Assembly: GCF_014805625.2 (NCBI RefSeq)
Contig: NW_023998415.1
Span: 1 to 64,000 of the forward strand
DNA from: Glossina fuscipes
Lineage: Eukaryota; Arthropoda; Insecta; Diptera; Glossinidae
Direction of reading: 5' to 3'
DNA length: 64,000 nucleotides
Under the pieces are notes generated by a model. The model was not told the DNA's origin, searched no databases, and saw only the letters and a program-made list of their open reading frames with translations. Position numbers and translations under genes: made by a program. Shown here piece by piece: positions 1 through 11,320 of the stretch; position 1 is the first letter of the stretch, and each line of letters begins with the position of its first letter.

Positions 1-429
1 AGAATTTGAAAAGACGAGATTGCTCTAGGTTGAAAAGGAGCCAATTTAAAAATGCCAACACGCTTTAAATTGACAGATGCTAAACTAAAAAATTCCACGG
101 CACAAATTTCCAGCAAATTATACCAAACTTCTCACTTTCGTGACAAGTTAGCTAAAGCAACTGTAAACAAAGATTAACAGAAAAAGAGGGAGACTTTTAC
201 CAAGAGCTCTAATTGTTGATTGCACAAAACCAAAATGAATTTTTCGCATAAAAGGTTAATATAATTCATATAAGTTAAACTCACACTTTATTCTTTTAAA
301 GATTTTTATACTTTAGACATGAATAAAGCCATAAAGCTAAGAAGTGCACTGAGAATTTCAAATATTTTTTGCAAAGAATTGAAACGGGGCTACAACACCG
401 TTGTAGAGTTGTCAAATTATATAACGCTC
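1..429. other. No recognised feature
   Basis: AT-rich DNA. All six frames are closed at short intervals and no transposon motif was recognised. Confidence 0.5.
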
Positions 430-700
430 AACCTTGAAAAGTCATTATTTGGAATAAAATTTCACTTTTTAAAATTTTCGAGAAAATGAGTTGAATAATA
501 GTACTTCGACATTCTAAATTGAGCCCCATATAATCATTTCTACGAAAATTGAATCGTTTCTCTATGTTCAAAAGCTGTGACATTTGAATGAAACTTTGTT
601 CATGATAGTCATTTGACATAAGAATTAAGGAGACCAGATTTTCAGGATTCCACGTCCTATAAGACTTTTCATGAATAGTAAGCCCTTCAGAAAAAGGTTT
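430..700 (+). repeat. Dispersed repeat family B, copy 1
   Basis: Two blocks match the copy at 16860-17180 in the same order. One is the 'aatagtacttcgacattctaaatt' block near 500, against 'aatagtattccgatacactaaatt' near 16950. The other is 'gttcatgatagtcatttgaca' near 597, against 'gttcatcatagtagtttgaca' near 17097. It has no coding potential. The class is unknown; it may be a non-autonomous DNA transposon or part of a longer decayed element. Limits are approximate and were set by eye. Confidence 0.45.
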
Positions 701-2784
701 AATTTTCATAATTTTATGATCACAATAAATCAAAAAACTCAGCGGCAGGGAATTTGAATCATATAAGTATAATGTTCAGACGCTAACATGTAATTTATAG
801 TTTTTTATGACGGAAACTGAAAAATAATAAAATTATTAGGAAGTAAATTAAGTTTCATAGATTCGGGTCACGGGATGTGATATTTTGCATGAAAATAATG
901 TGTAATTTTTGGTGTGTTATTAACGAAAGGAGTGGATAGCTAAACCAGCCAAAGTTGTGTAGGGTATCTAAAGGTGGACCTGTTTTGCTTTATTTTCGTT
1001 ATCCTTTATGTAAGGCAATAGTGTTTCAAATGAGAAGTGACAATGTGTCAGAAGTTTTAAATGACAAACTGTTTCCTGTAATATAACAAAATTTTTATCA
1101 AAAATCTCATTTTTTAAAAATAGCAAAAGCTCGCTTCATTGCGAAGCGAAAATTTTTCTATAACTTATCCTCGAAATATGTGCGAAATTCTCGTACGCGG
1201 GCGATTGTTTGCATTCTTCGTTAGCTGTTTAGCAACCACTCATGAAACAAAGAATTTAAAGCTAAATTTATGTTACAATGAAAAGATGATAGACTATTAA
1301 AATAAGTTAAAAAATTATATTCGGCTATAGCTGGATATTCTGTACTACATGGAGCATTATCTGAAAAGATAAAATCGGAAAAAACGATATTTTGATATCC
1401 CATAACATTGAATGAAATTGGCCGAGTTTTTCCTTTTGGAGAAATGTTCTCACTTTACGTTGTGTGTTTTAAACAATTCGAGCCATGTCTAATATCGAGT
1501 TGCAAGTAGAATAATAATGTTTTTACTAAATTTTTAATGGGCATGGACGGACAGATGGACATGCTTACACCGATATAAAATTTGATACTGATAAATATAA
1601 TCTGAAGCGTCTTTCGGGGTGTTGTAAAAGTTTTCCTTCGGGCATAAAAAAAACAAATTCGTAGCAAACTTTGGTTATCTGCCATATCCAACGACTACAA
1701 TATCTATAAATCAGTTAGCTTTTCCGTGGACCATTCAATCGACTATTTGTAGACCGGCTGCAGACCATTTACAGATCATATGTTATAAGTTGAAAATACA
1801 GTGAAACCCTTTTTTTCTGAGCCATGAACGATATCTGAAAATCAATTAAGCATTTCACCTGGAATATGCTATCATTAACAATAAAACAATTATATTTAAA
1901 TATATAAATATATATCACGAATATAATATAGAAAATATAAAATAAATAAAAATAATAATAATATATAAGAAAAGATCAATATGTTATTAGATTTACAATT
2001 GATTCGTTCTTGACCTTTTCAAACCGAGTTTCCATATTGAAGTGTAAATAATATAAAAATCACATTACTGAGAAGATAAAACAAACCTGATTAACATGAA
2101 TATTTCCAAGAATACGTAGGAAATAAATAATTAATCATGTGTGTGTTCAGTGAACAATTTTGATTATTTTTAAAAGCAACAAACTTTGCAAACTCGTAAT
2201 TAAAGAAATGTAATCAAAATAACAAAAAATGTAATCAAAAAACATGATTTTAAGTACTAAAGACCTTTATTGTTAAACTTATTAACTTCTTTGACACTAA
2301 TTTTTTGTCAAAATGCATTGAATGAATTTTTATAAATAAATATTTTTATAAACATAAACGCTAACTAGAAAGGTATATTTTAAAGTTAGAAAATTTATTG
2401 CAATTTTTTTTATTTCAGACATAACTATAATCAAACAAATCTAAATTTTCATACTATTCGAAAATGTATTGCTTTTTTAATTAAAGTTTTTACATTTAAA
2501 CAATATTTTTATTTTCTCTGGTAGCGAATTTATCGTTTCCTTTAGGATTTTTTGCAAAAACCTCCTTTTTACCTACTTATAGTAAAAATGAACAAACACG
2601 ATATAACATTTATTTGTAGATCGAAACGTTTGTTATTTATTGCTGTGATTACGATATAGTGCATCGTATATAACATGAATAAAAAGTAAAGTATTTTATG
2701 CCATTTATGTAATACAGCGGACAGTTGTGCAAATTAAAAACTAAAATACCTCATTACTCTTGACTTAACTTCTTTTACTTCCGG
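701..2784. other. No gene; AT-rich, one family A fragment
   Basis: Apart from the family A fragment at 1530-1655, this holds only AT-rich DNA. About 1860-1975 is nearly pure A/T (atatttaaatatataaat-like). No open frame longer than chance and no RNA gene were seen. Confidence 0.5.
1530..1655 (-). repeat. Dispersed repeat family A, fragment
   Basis: Read on the minus strand it runs from a 'gaaggaaaacttttacaacac' block to 'tccatctgtccgtccatgcc', the same order as the middle of the family A copies near 34 and 57 kb. It is short and diverged. Confidence 0.4.
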
Positions 2785-3035
2785 ACGATTTTTTAGAAAT
2801 TTTCAATCTCAATATTAACTTGCGTGTAAGAACTTCCAACGTTTCTGCCAAATTTGAAGTCGATAGCCTCATTTTTGTGGCCAGGAGAATATTTACAACA
2901 GACATTACACAGCTGGATAGATGGACTACTTTAAATCGGCCTCGAGTTTAAGGCTGGTAAAGAATATTCATAGTTGCTGCAAACGTTTTGGCAAAATGAA
3001 TATGGTCCTTATCCTTCGGGGAAGGGTATAAAAAT
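2785..3035 (-). repeat. Dispersed repeat family A, copy
   Basis: This minus-orientation copy ends on the plus strand in 'ccttcggggaagggtata'. It contains the family hallmarks 'gtaagaacttccaac', 'ccaaatttgaagtcgatag', 'acagacattacacag' and 'gcaaacgttttggc'. It aligns by eye over about 250 bases with the copies at 6825-7165, 21205-21470, 36630-36872, 38925-39180 and 57560-57835. It is non-coding; overlapping ORFs here reflect only local lack of stops. The TE class is unresolved. Confidence 0.6.
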
Positions 3036-3964
3036 GAGTGCAAAAAAATTCTCACCTATTTTGGTAAATAGCGACAGGAAAATTCAGGCATTGATTCAGG
3101 CGCAACTTGCTGAGAATGATAGGGACAATATATAACTAAATTTGTTTTTCTACACAAAATTATAAGATTGCAAGGCTGTAAGGATAGAGCGCAACCTGCT
3201 TCCATCCATTTCCCCTGCAAAGACCTCAACAAACTAAGTAAATTTGTATGAGCAGAGAAAGATATTTTTGAAATAACCGCCGCTTTTTGACTGCTGCAGT
3301 CAAATATTATGGACACCTTTACCATTAGTGCTCGCCAAATGCATTGATTTTCTATTGAAAAGCTTGCAGACATTCATTACGTACATCATACATATATATA
3401 TATATATATATATATGCGGGCTTGCTGACCGATTTTATTAGTTTACATAATATGTGAAATGAATACATTTTTTTAAGTGGTTGTCTCCTTATAAAATATA
3501 TATGTGAAATGTATGTTTTTTTTCAAATCGTTTAATATATGTGTACAAATTATATTATAAATAAACATTAATGAATATTTAAGGCAACGAATACATAATA
3601 GTTTGTATTACTTTATCTCCAAATGACTAGAATAATTTTACAAGACATCAAGGAATGCTAATTACTATTAAATAACTGCTTAAAATATTAGTTATATAAG
3701 TGATACGCTTTTTTTGTTTTATAATAAAATTTCTTTGATCGAAGGTTTCTGTTTGTTAAATAAAAAATATTAAATTATTATTTTGTCGGAGAATAAACTT
3801 AAGGCAAAGAAAAAAAGATTTTTTTTAATTATGTAAACATTACTGTGATTCATTACTGAAAAACAATTATAAAATAAAATCAAAAAATATTATAAAAACG
3901 TATTTGTCTGAAATTATTGTTAATAAAAACTGACTCATGGTAAGAAAGGGGGTTGAACGCAAAA
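3036..3964. other. No gene; TA microsatellite and AT-rich DNA
   Basis: A perfect (TA)n run lies at about 3392-3415. The rest is AT-rich with no recognised motif. A short 'ttaaggcaaag' at about 3798 is weakly complementary to 'tttgcc' beyond the mariner 3' end (about 4949) and could be a remnant of its inverted terminus, but this is only about 8 bases. Confidence 0.45.
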
Positions 3965-4975
3965 GAGTCGAATGAAGTTCTGCGAAATTAAATTTCTTAT
4001 GGAAAAACGTGTAGGATGTTACAGATAGCCTTTGGTGAGCAAACTTTGTCGGAATATTTACAAGAGGTATAAACAGTTCAAAGAAGACCGAAAACGGGTT
4101 GCAAGTGCAGAGTGTCCTGGACGACCCTCAAACCTCTACCGATGAAAGTCAACCAAATCGAAGATTCCTTGCTCAAAAACTGTCGATTCACAATTAGAGA
4201 TCTCGCCGATGCTGTTGGCGTTTCAAAGGGATCAATCAACAACGTTTTAAAAGATATTTTAAACCTGAAACGCGTCAAAATACTCAATTTCTTTGCAAAA
4301 GAGCGTCGCATTAAAGCTTGTGAGGAGATGATATCTGACCATCAATATGTCATTAAACGCGTTAATACAGGAGATAAGATTTAGATCTACGCATACGACG
4401 TGGAAAAAACCGATCAATCTAGCGAACGTGCAAAACGTGAACCAAGACTCAAAATCAAGATGATGTTAACAGTTTTCTTTGATTATCGTGGTATTGTGCA
4501 CTATAAATATTTTCCACCGAGCCAAACAGTGAATATGGAATATTATTGGAGTGTTATACGTCGTGAAGCGTTTTGCAAACGAAGCCCGAAATTGTGGAAA
4601 GACAACTCTTGTCTTTTGCATCACGATAATGCGCCGCCTCACATTGCATAGGTCATTCCAGACCATTTCGTTAAAAATTCAATTCATTTCCTTTTACAAC
4701 GGACGTACTCATCTGATTTAGCCCCATGTGACTTCTGGCTATTTCCTAAATCCAAAAGACCACTCTGGGGAGAACGTTTTGACTCAACTGAAGAGATACA
4801 AGCCGAATCGCAGCAAGCTGTGAAGGCCATTCCTGAAGTTGACTTTAAGAACTGTTTCGAGAATTGAAAAAGCCTTGGCATAAGGGATTACTTTAAGGAT
4901 CGCGAAATAGATTTCGAATAGTAAATAGACTTAAAAAAAACAAAATTAAATTTGCCTTCATTTTGGAACACAGTA
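3965..4975 (+). pseudogene. Mariner-type transposase relic (D,D34D)
   Basis: Dead copy of a Tc1/mariner DNA-transposon transposase, which cuts and pastes its element at TA sites in the nucleus. From about 4124 to 4920 one reading frame holds. It shows the helix-turn-helix text TIRDLADAVGVSKGSIN, the first catalytic Asp in a GD motif at 4373, then YAYD, FFDYRGIVHY, the second Asp in HHDNAPPH at 4625, and the third in SDLAPCDFW at 4730. The second and third Asp are 105 bases apart, exactly the D34D spacing of mariner. Three nonsense codons break the frame, at 4382, 4649 and 4865; at 4382 and 4865 a Trp is expected. The N-terminal part (3972-4124) is split by at least two frameshifts. No convincing terminal repeats were seen. 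Assignment to mariner is firm; the subfamily is not determined. Confidence 0.92.
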
Positions 4976-4999
4976 GTTGATATATATATTAACATAGCG

Positions 5000-5150
5000 C
5001 GAGAAATAAATTCTAAGACTAAAGTCTTAAAGCACGAACATATATAAAGCTATCGGCTATTTTGAAAACTCTACTGCACTTGAGATTTGAACCCACGACT
5101 ATTGGGTTGTTGATGGAGATTTTTTATCTTGTCGGCCACTCACGAGGACA
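5000..5150 (-). mobile_element. tRNA-derived SINE, copy 1
   Basis: In minus sense it starts with a tRNA-like A-box region (gagtggccgacaag) and has a B box, 'gggttcaaatctc' (plus strand 'gagatttgaaccc' at about 5084). A tail then ends in 'ttagaatttatttctc'. The same tail and B-box block recur at 49068-49214 with only scattered differences, so this is a dispersed element and not a tRNA gene. Both lie in the same orientation. It sits just downstream of the mariner relic. It would be transcribed by RNA polymerase III if intact and moved by LINE machinery; the partner LINE is unknown. Confidence 0.7.
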
Positions 5151-5231
5151 TATATACATATAATTTTCTTTTATATATAGAAATCAAGGTAAGTCTGTGC
5201 AGCATTCAATTTTGTTGCCGAATATTTATAG

Positions 5232-5372
5232 TTTGCAGACTTCGGGACGACGGGCAGGATAAATGAACCTATGAGCGATTTCGGCGGCGAACTGCATTCA
5301 CACTTCTTTCAGTTTTGCATAGACAGGCTGGCAAGGATGAAACAATTGATTGATACTGTTAACGTCTCGTAA
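5232..5372 (+). other. Short unrecognised coding-like frame
   Basis: A 46-codon open frame with no upstream ATG, bounded by TAG at 5229 and TAA at 5370. It is richer in G/C than its surroundings and encodes a balanced peptide including MSDFGGELHSHFF and IDRLARMKQLI. It could be a scrap of a transposon protein or chance. No family was recognised. Confidence 0.15.
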
Positions 5373-6824
5373 ATACTATGGTCGCGGGATCGTGTGTAAG
5401 CGTGTGTCTCTCTTAAGTTAGAAAGAAGAAATTCCTTACAATGTGATTACAAAATATTTTATTAACTGTAAACGAATTAATTTATCTATGGAAATCATAT
5501 CTACACTGTTCTTTAAACTGGCCTAAAGGCACATTTTTACCGTAGATCATTACATGGGAGGCTGGTTTGCTAATGGATGACGCTCATCATTCCCACTGTC
5601 AATTTAAATGATCCTTCTAAAAAAACTAATCTTTAAATTGAGCTATAAGTTATAGTTGTTTGTCTCTCATGACAGATTGCGTTCATTTTCAAATCCCTTT
5701 TCTGTTTGCTTGCTAAATGTATGCGTACTAATTTTCAATTTCTATATTAACTTTTGCTACTGTAAGCGTGAAAACACTGGGCGACAAATAGGCGCACTGG
5801 CATGTGGAAGTAAATAAATCGACTCAGAATGTTACGTCAATTTGCATATCGGTTAATAATAATGTTTGTTAACAAATAGCCCATTATTTTCCCTGCGAAA
5901 GATCAACACCCAAGTCTTATATAGTTTTACAGTTTTGCAATATAGTTTTCCAACATTACGTTCAATATTGATCTCTTGAAACCGGCTTTTCTTAGCTATG
6001 CGTTAACTATCCGAACATTCACTAGATACATGTGTATTGCATATCGAAAGCAAACAGAACATATAAGAGATGTGTTCCTTCCTTCTTTTTTCTTTCTTTA
6101 ACGATAAGACGAAATCTACTATTTGTATTTTTAACTGGCTAACGGTCGTCAGCCGAACTTGAACTTATTCTTTTATTCATTTATTGTTATAATTACAATT
6201 AATAATCAATATTGCTACGAGAAGAAGTTATTTTCAAAGCCGACCACAAATTTTTGGAATTCAGAGATTGAGTTAAGCCGATGAGGCTTATATATTCAAA
6301 TTCTAGATAATGTATATAACTTTGGCGGTTATAGGCGATGAGATGATCTTCTTTTGATTAAATTTTATATCGGACGAATTTCCCTTTTCCCTCTCTTTTT
6401 TTAATATTTTACTCCTTTATGCGCATTATACGTATGGTACGTTTTTATTTTTTTTATTATTAAACGTCGATCGCGCCGTTTATTAACCTAATCTCTTATA
6501 TTTTTCTGGTGGAAAAAAAAATTTAAAAAAATGAAAGATTTTAACACTTTTATCTCTAATAAACTTCCTGATTTCCTCTCCGGGAATAAAAAATTTAAGA
6601 AAGTAAAATGTTTCCATATAAAAACTCAAAAGTGAGGAAACAACATTATTCAACGTTATATTAGGTTATTGTGGCGTCAAAATTTCAGATTTTGAATGCT
6701 AATGAAACTTTTATAAGCTAAATGTGTGTGAAAAAAAAAACCACAAGTAAGAAAATTAAATTCGAATCTTTTATACCCATCACCGTTTACCCCAAAAAGA
6801 GACAAAAGAAGTAAAAGAACAAAT
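5373..6824. other. No recognised feature
   Basis: AT-rich DNA without long frames, RNA-like signatures or TE motifs that I can name. At 6767-6783 'tttatacccatcaccg' matches the 5' end of family A in plus orientation and may be a tiny extra fragment. Confidence 0.45.
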
Positions 6825-7165
6825 CTCATGCTCTATAATATGGAGTGGGTGCAGTTGATTTCTTCTATTTTGAAAATAAACGTTTTTGTCCTTCGACCGA
6901 TTTGGCCCGATTTTAAGACCAACCTGCGTGCAAGAACTTCCAATTTTTCTGCCAAATTTGAAGTCGATAGTTTAATTTTTGCGGTCCGCAAAATTTAACC
7001 GCAGACATTACATAGTCGGATAGACGGACAAGCTTAAATCGGTTTGGAATTTGCCGCTGATCAATAAAACATGTACGTTGTGGGGTCTCTTATGCTTTCT
7101 TCTGGGCGTTGCAAACGTTTCGACAAAATGAATATATTCCTCATCCTCCGGTGATGGATACAAAA
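6825..7165 (-). repeat. Dispersed repeat family A, near full-length copy
   Basis: One of the best-preserved copies. The plus strand reads through 'ccgatttggcccgatttt', 'cctgcgtgcaagaacttcc', 'aaatttgaagtcgatag', 'cagacattacatag', a 'gatcaataaaac' block, 'tggggtctcttatgc', 'gggcgttgcaaacgtttcg' and ends in 'cctccggtgatggata'. Read in minus sense it begins TATCCATCACCGGAGGATGAG. There is no coding capacity, so a non-autonomous element or UTR/LTR-like remnant is likely. Confidence 0.65.
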
Positions 7166-8077
7166 AAAAAAATGAAACGCTAAACGGTTCGACAGAAATG
7201 TGCATCTTTTCCTTTTAGCTTTAATAGAGTACTTGCGGAAGACGTATGGACATAATTCAATTAACTCAAAAATATCATGCAAAAGCGCAACAATAACAAA
7301 ATTACATTCCGCTTTTCTGCCTTACGCACACAAATTACTAGCTACACACATGTATATAGTCCAAGGTCTGCAGTTTTTTGAAGATTTTAAAGTTGCACGT
7401 TTTCGAACACCTGCGCACAAAAGGTTCATAGTCTGCGATTTCACACACAGACCCATACACTCTATACCAGCAAGTCTCAAACAAGCATAAATTAATATAA
7501 TACACCAAAGAAATAATTTATTTTATTTGATGGCAGGTTCGAAGAAACCAAAGTATGTTCTACGTGTTTATTATTTTATAGTAAAGATTATGTAAAGTGC
7601 ACGCTATATATACGCCACACTAAGGTGAGAAGCTTGCTGTCATACAAGCACTATAACACTATACACGTCATAGAGCATGCATTTTATTTTAAGTGATTTC
7701 TTTCCTTTTATGTTGAGTGCACTGTGTTCAACATCACATTACTGGATATATGCGTATATTTTAAGGCTACAATGTGCAGAATTGAATAAGAATATCAATT
7801 GTCCGTATCAAAGTGCTACATTTAGATGTTACGTTATTGTATAAGTTATGTTAATGGAGAATAAAAACCATAGTTGTTTTTTTTTTGATATTTTTTTTTT
7901 TTATATTATATATATATCTGTTTTTATTATGAGTAATCAGTCAGAAAAGGTCTCCGATGCGTAACACGGTGAAGGTAAAAAAGAACTGGGGAACGGGTAA
8001 GATATGGGGAGCGGCCATAGCATGCCCAATTGGTAAGGTTTATGGTTTTAACGACTGAGAACTCACTATAACAACAA
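7166..8077. other. No recognised feature
   Basis: AT-rich. A poly-T and (TA)n run lies at about 7877-7918. The 97-codon frame near 7200 has no recognisable content and is probably chance. Confidence 0.45.
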
Positions 8078-8150
8078 TCAACTGTGATTTGAACCAACGA
8101 ACGCTGACTTGATAGTCGTAGTTCTTAAATATACGGCTACGCATATGGAG
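8078..8150 (-). mobile_element. tRNA-like SINE fragment, diverged
   Basis: In minus sense it has 'gcgtagccg' (A-box-like), a 'cgactatcaagtca' block and the B box 'ttggttcaaatcac'. The block aligns with 'cgactggcaagtca' in the SINE at 49068-49214, and the B box is at the same spacing. The downstream tail of the other two copies is not recognisable here. It could be an older copy or a separate tRNA-derived sequence. Confidence 0.4.
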
Positions 8151-8211
8151 ATTTTTGAGATTCTTGAGATTTTTATATTTGTCGGCATGCGTAATCAAAT
8201 CATTCGGGTGA

Positions 8212-8406
8212 GGATTTACTTTCCCTGTGCAATTCGAGGAATGTGCCGCTGAATCTTATTAGGTAACGAAAAGGAAAGCATTACGACAGTACAATGTGCA
8301 AAGAGTCATGGCCTGCCGAAATGAGAACATTTATGCAATTTCCTTCAGTGGAAAACACTATCAACAACGATTGACGCGTCTGACTAAGAGGGAGCGAGCA
8401 CTATAA
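8212..8406 (+). pseudogene. Unrecognised decayed frame
   Basis: One reading frame is open from 8212 to 8406 except for a single TAG at 8260. The translated text after the stop (KALRQYNVQRVMACRNENIY, then SFSGKHYQQRLTRLTKRERA) looks like ordinary coding sequence. G/C is higher than in the flanks. There is no ATG at the start, so this would be an internal part of a longer protein. I do not recognise the family; a retroelement or transposase fragment is the likeliest source. Confidence 0.25.
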
Positions 8407-8989
8407 TAGCCTAAAATGTGGAAGGAAAAGTAATAGCATAATAATATTCAACGAAATTATTAGATAATACGTATTGTTACGGAAATCCCAAATAGAGTTC
8501 ATTTCAGCTAATTAAGGAGGAAAACGAGTAGCGGAAAAGCAGGATAACAGATTAAAAATGAAACTATGAACTTAGGTAATAGTAACATGCTTTTAAAAAT
8601 GTATGTAAGTAGATGATTTGCGGAAGGCAGAGTTAATAGAAAAAGAATATTTGAGTTATGCAGTTGAAAATAAATTGCGAATAATGCTACTCTAAAGGAA
8701 TATAATTGTAAATAAAAGAACTTTAAAGTGTATTTCTCTTGAAAAGAATATCCACGGTCTAGTGGTACGAGTCCTATCTTAGAAAAGCGAAATCCGTAAT
8801 AGTATTGAGGATAAAGATAGTTTTTGAACAATGCTAAAAAACGGCACGACCGAAATCTTTCCCGAGAGGCATCTTTCTGTTAATAAGCTCTGCGGCATGC
8901 AGTACAGTTTTGAGCCAAAAAAATTACTTTGTTTATATATCAATAAATTTTATTAATAGAAATTAGTTCAATCGATTTTTTAAAAATAG

Positions 8990-9244
8990 CCCAAACCCGC
9001 TAGAAACAATTTTTTTAAAGAAGTTGCAAGAAGAAAGAAACCAAATGGAGGTCTAAGGTTTTCTAAATCTGCAAATTCTGCTGCAGAAGATCTAAAAGCT
9101 CCTGAATCGCTCGCAGCTTCATATCTACTTAAAGGTCATCTTGATCGAACTACATTGACATACTTTTGCTCGGGAATACTTTTAAATGAACATAAGATCG
9201 TAAGACCTGATAGTGTGTTAAAAAAACCAGAGATCATCAGGTAA
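8990..9244 (+). pseudogene. Unrecognised 84-codon coding-like frame
   Basis: An open frame from just after TAG (8987) to TAA (9242) with no ATG at its start. The peptide has a strikingly protein-like composition: KKPNGGLRFSKSANSAAEDL, then KGHLDRTTLTYFCSGILL, then NEHKIVRPDSVLKKPEIIR. After the stop the same frame continues with YDAYFRQGFTLHKHLLRS to about 9354, so the decayed coding region may be about 120 codons. Codon use is less A/T-biased than in the surroundings. I do not recognise it. Either a pseudogene or captured fragment of a host gene, an exon of a gene extending elsewhere, or part of a TE protein would fit. Confidence 0.35.
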
Positions 9245-10111
9245 CACGTTTATGATGCATATTTCCGGCAGGGATTCACTTTACACAAACACCTTCTTCG
9301 AAGCGTTTCACGCAAAAGGGCAAATTTTCAAGAACAACTTTCTTTTAGGTAATGAATTTTTTGCTTTATGTTTGAAATGGTCCAAAGCGTATATTAACCA
9401 CAAAGAAAATACACGAAATTTTTGTTTTTGAAAAATTAATGGTGATCTCCCTCTTAATGTAATAATTGGAGAAATATCCAAGAAAAGAAAAACAAGTTCG
9501 AACTATGATAAGGATTTTATAAAGCGGTGTCTTTTTTAGATTGTAGTGTAAATCAAATCGTTCCCTTTCCTCATAAAGTGTACATACATACAATATAAAA
9601 AGATGTTAGAGCGTTACAGATATATAGATATATACTTTTATCTATATATCCGTATGCTTACCTGTAGCGCACAAATACATCAATATTTCCTTTAAACTAT
9701 TTATGGGTTCCATTTTGCTTCTTTAAAATTTGCATATTTTGCGCTCCTCCGATTCACGTTTTTCACTTCCAATTTAGCTTGTTTTGTTTTTTATGGAAAA
9801 AGCGTTTTATTGGGTAAAATATAAAAATGACTCGAATAAATTCATTTACAATAACGTACATCCTTGGGGAAAAAATAACACAATATACCGAATTTAATCA
9901 ATATATCTCAAAAATTGCGTCCAGAAAGTTGAACACAAACAGATGATCAGGCAAACATAGGCGAGTATAGTAAAAGTTGTTCTGGGTATTACAGACATCC
10001 GCAAAAAGTTCAGGTAGCCTGTAAAACAAGTGATGGAGGGTGTAACAACTTTAAAAATGTATGCATAGATTTAATAATATAAATCAATATAATAATATAA
10101 TAAAATAAATA
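9245..10111. other. No clear feature
   Basis: Apart from the possible continuation of the 8990 frame up to about 9354, this is AT-rich DNA. Immediately before 10112 it is a run of ataat/aaat repeats, probably the flank into which the truncated LINE inserted. Confidence 0.45.
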
Positions 10112-11320
10112 CCTCAAGGCAACCACTTAGATCCCATTTTATTTAGTTTATACATTAATGATCTTCCATCGGTGGTTAATTCCAGCCAGATCTTTATGTA
10201 TGCGGATGATGTGAAACTGTTTTCCTCCTTCGCTGTTGAATCGCAGTCACATCAGCTTCAAGGTGACTTGGATAATATTGTTGCATGGTGCTCTGTGAAT
10301 CTTCTGAAACTAAATCTGAGCAAATGTAAAAAGCTTTCTTTCTCAAGAAGAAAGTCATTCATTACTCAGTATTTCATAGATTCGCATAAGTTGGAGGACA
10401 TCGATTCGATCACAGATTTAGGCGTTCTATTTGACCATAGGTTACGTTTCAACTTGCATATTGAGCTCTCGATAAGCAAAGCTAGGTCCGCGCTTGGTTT
10501 TATAAAAAGGTTCATGTGCTTGGTTAGACCCATACTCGAGTAGGCCTCTGTTGTGTGGTCCCCTTCATATGGGTGCTACGTAGATTCAATTGAATCTGTT
10601 CAAAAGCAATTCTTGCTGTTTGCCCTTAGAAATTTGGGTTGGGATCCGATTGCCTCTCTTCCTCCCTATGACAATAGGTTGCTTCCGTTGTCCTTACCGT
10701 CTCTCGAAAAACGAAGATTTGTTCTTGGCGTTTCTTTTGTAATCAAAGTAATAAGTGGTGCCTTCATTACTTGGTGAAATAAGCTTTAATGTCCCTAACC
10801 GCTTCTCTAGGCACTTTATCTTGGTTAAGTTTAATCAGTGTAAATATAATTATGAGCTGTTTAATCCGCTCAGAGTAATTTGCAAGAACCTAAATGACGT
10901 CTATCACTTAGTGTCGTTATCGCACTCTTTAGAGTCCATTAAAGCAACATTGCTTAATACGCGCGATTTACCTATGTCTTACTTGAACTAGCTTTTATCT
11001 TTAAAAGTCGTTACGATTCGAAAATGAATTGTTGTTAAGTTTTATCGGTTGCCAGGCTTATGCATGTTTGCGATGGCTTAGGGGTTCATTTGCAATTTGG
11101 TCCTGTACCGGTTGTAAGTGTGGCTCTATGCTGGTTGTGTACATGCGTTTTTCTTGTTTTTTCCTTCTTATTTGTTTTATTGTACTTATATTAAGTTTTA
11201 TTATTAATTTAATATAAGTTTTGCTTTAAGTGCCAGTTGAATTCGACTTTTATTTGTTTAGTTGAGTTTCATGTATAAGTAGAATTAAAATAAATAAAAT
11301 AAATAAATAAAATAAATAAA
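10112..11320 (+). mobile_element. Non-LTR retrotransposon (LINE), 5'-truncated copy 1
   Basis: 3' part of a LINE ORF2, the reverse transcriptase that copies element RNA into the genome by target-primed synthesis. It starts inside the RT palm with PQG...PILFSLYINDL, followed by the catalytic box YADD (10199-10210). The thumb/C-terminal region follows, with VVWSP, ESVQKQFLLFALRNLGW, LPPYDNR, LPSLEKRR and FNVPNRFSRHF. In-frame TAG at 10541 and a one-base shift near 10765 disable it; the final frame stops at 10991. A 3' UTR of about 290 bases is shared with the copy at 28570-29499. It ends in (AAATA)n at 11285-11320, a typical LINE tail. The clade (Jockey/CR1-like) is a guess. Confidence 0.9.

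Noticed and set aside
3798..4960. Mariner inverted terminal repeats
   Set aside because: Only about 8 complementary bases could be aligned at plausible positions, which is too little.
5080..5150. tRNA gene on the minus strand
   Set aside because: B box and A-box-like strings are present, but the sequence recurs with a shared non-tRNA tail at 49068-49214 and does not form a good cloverleaf. SINE is the better call.
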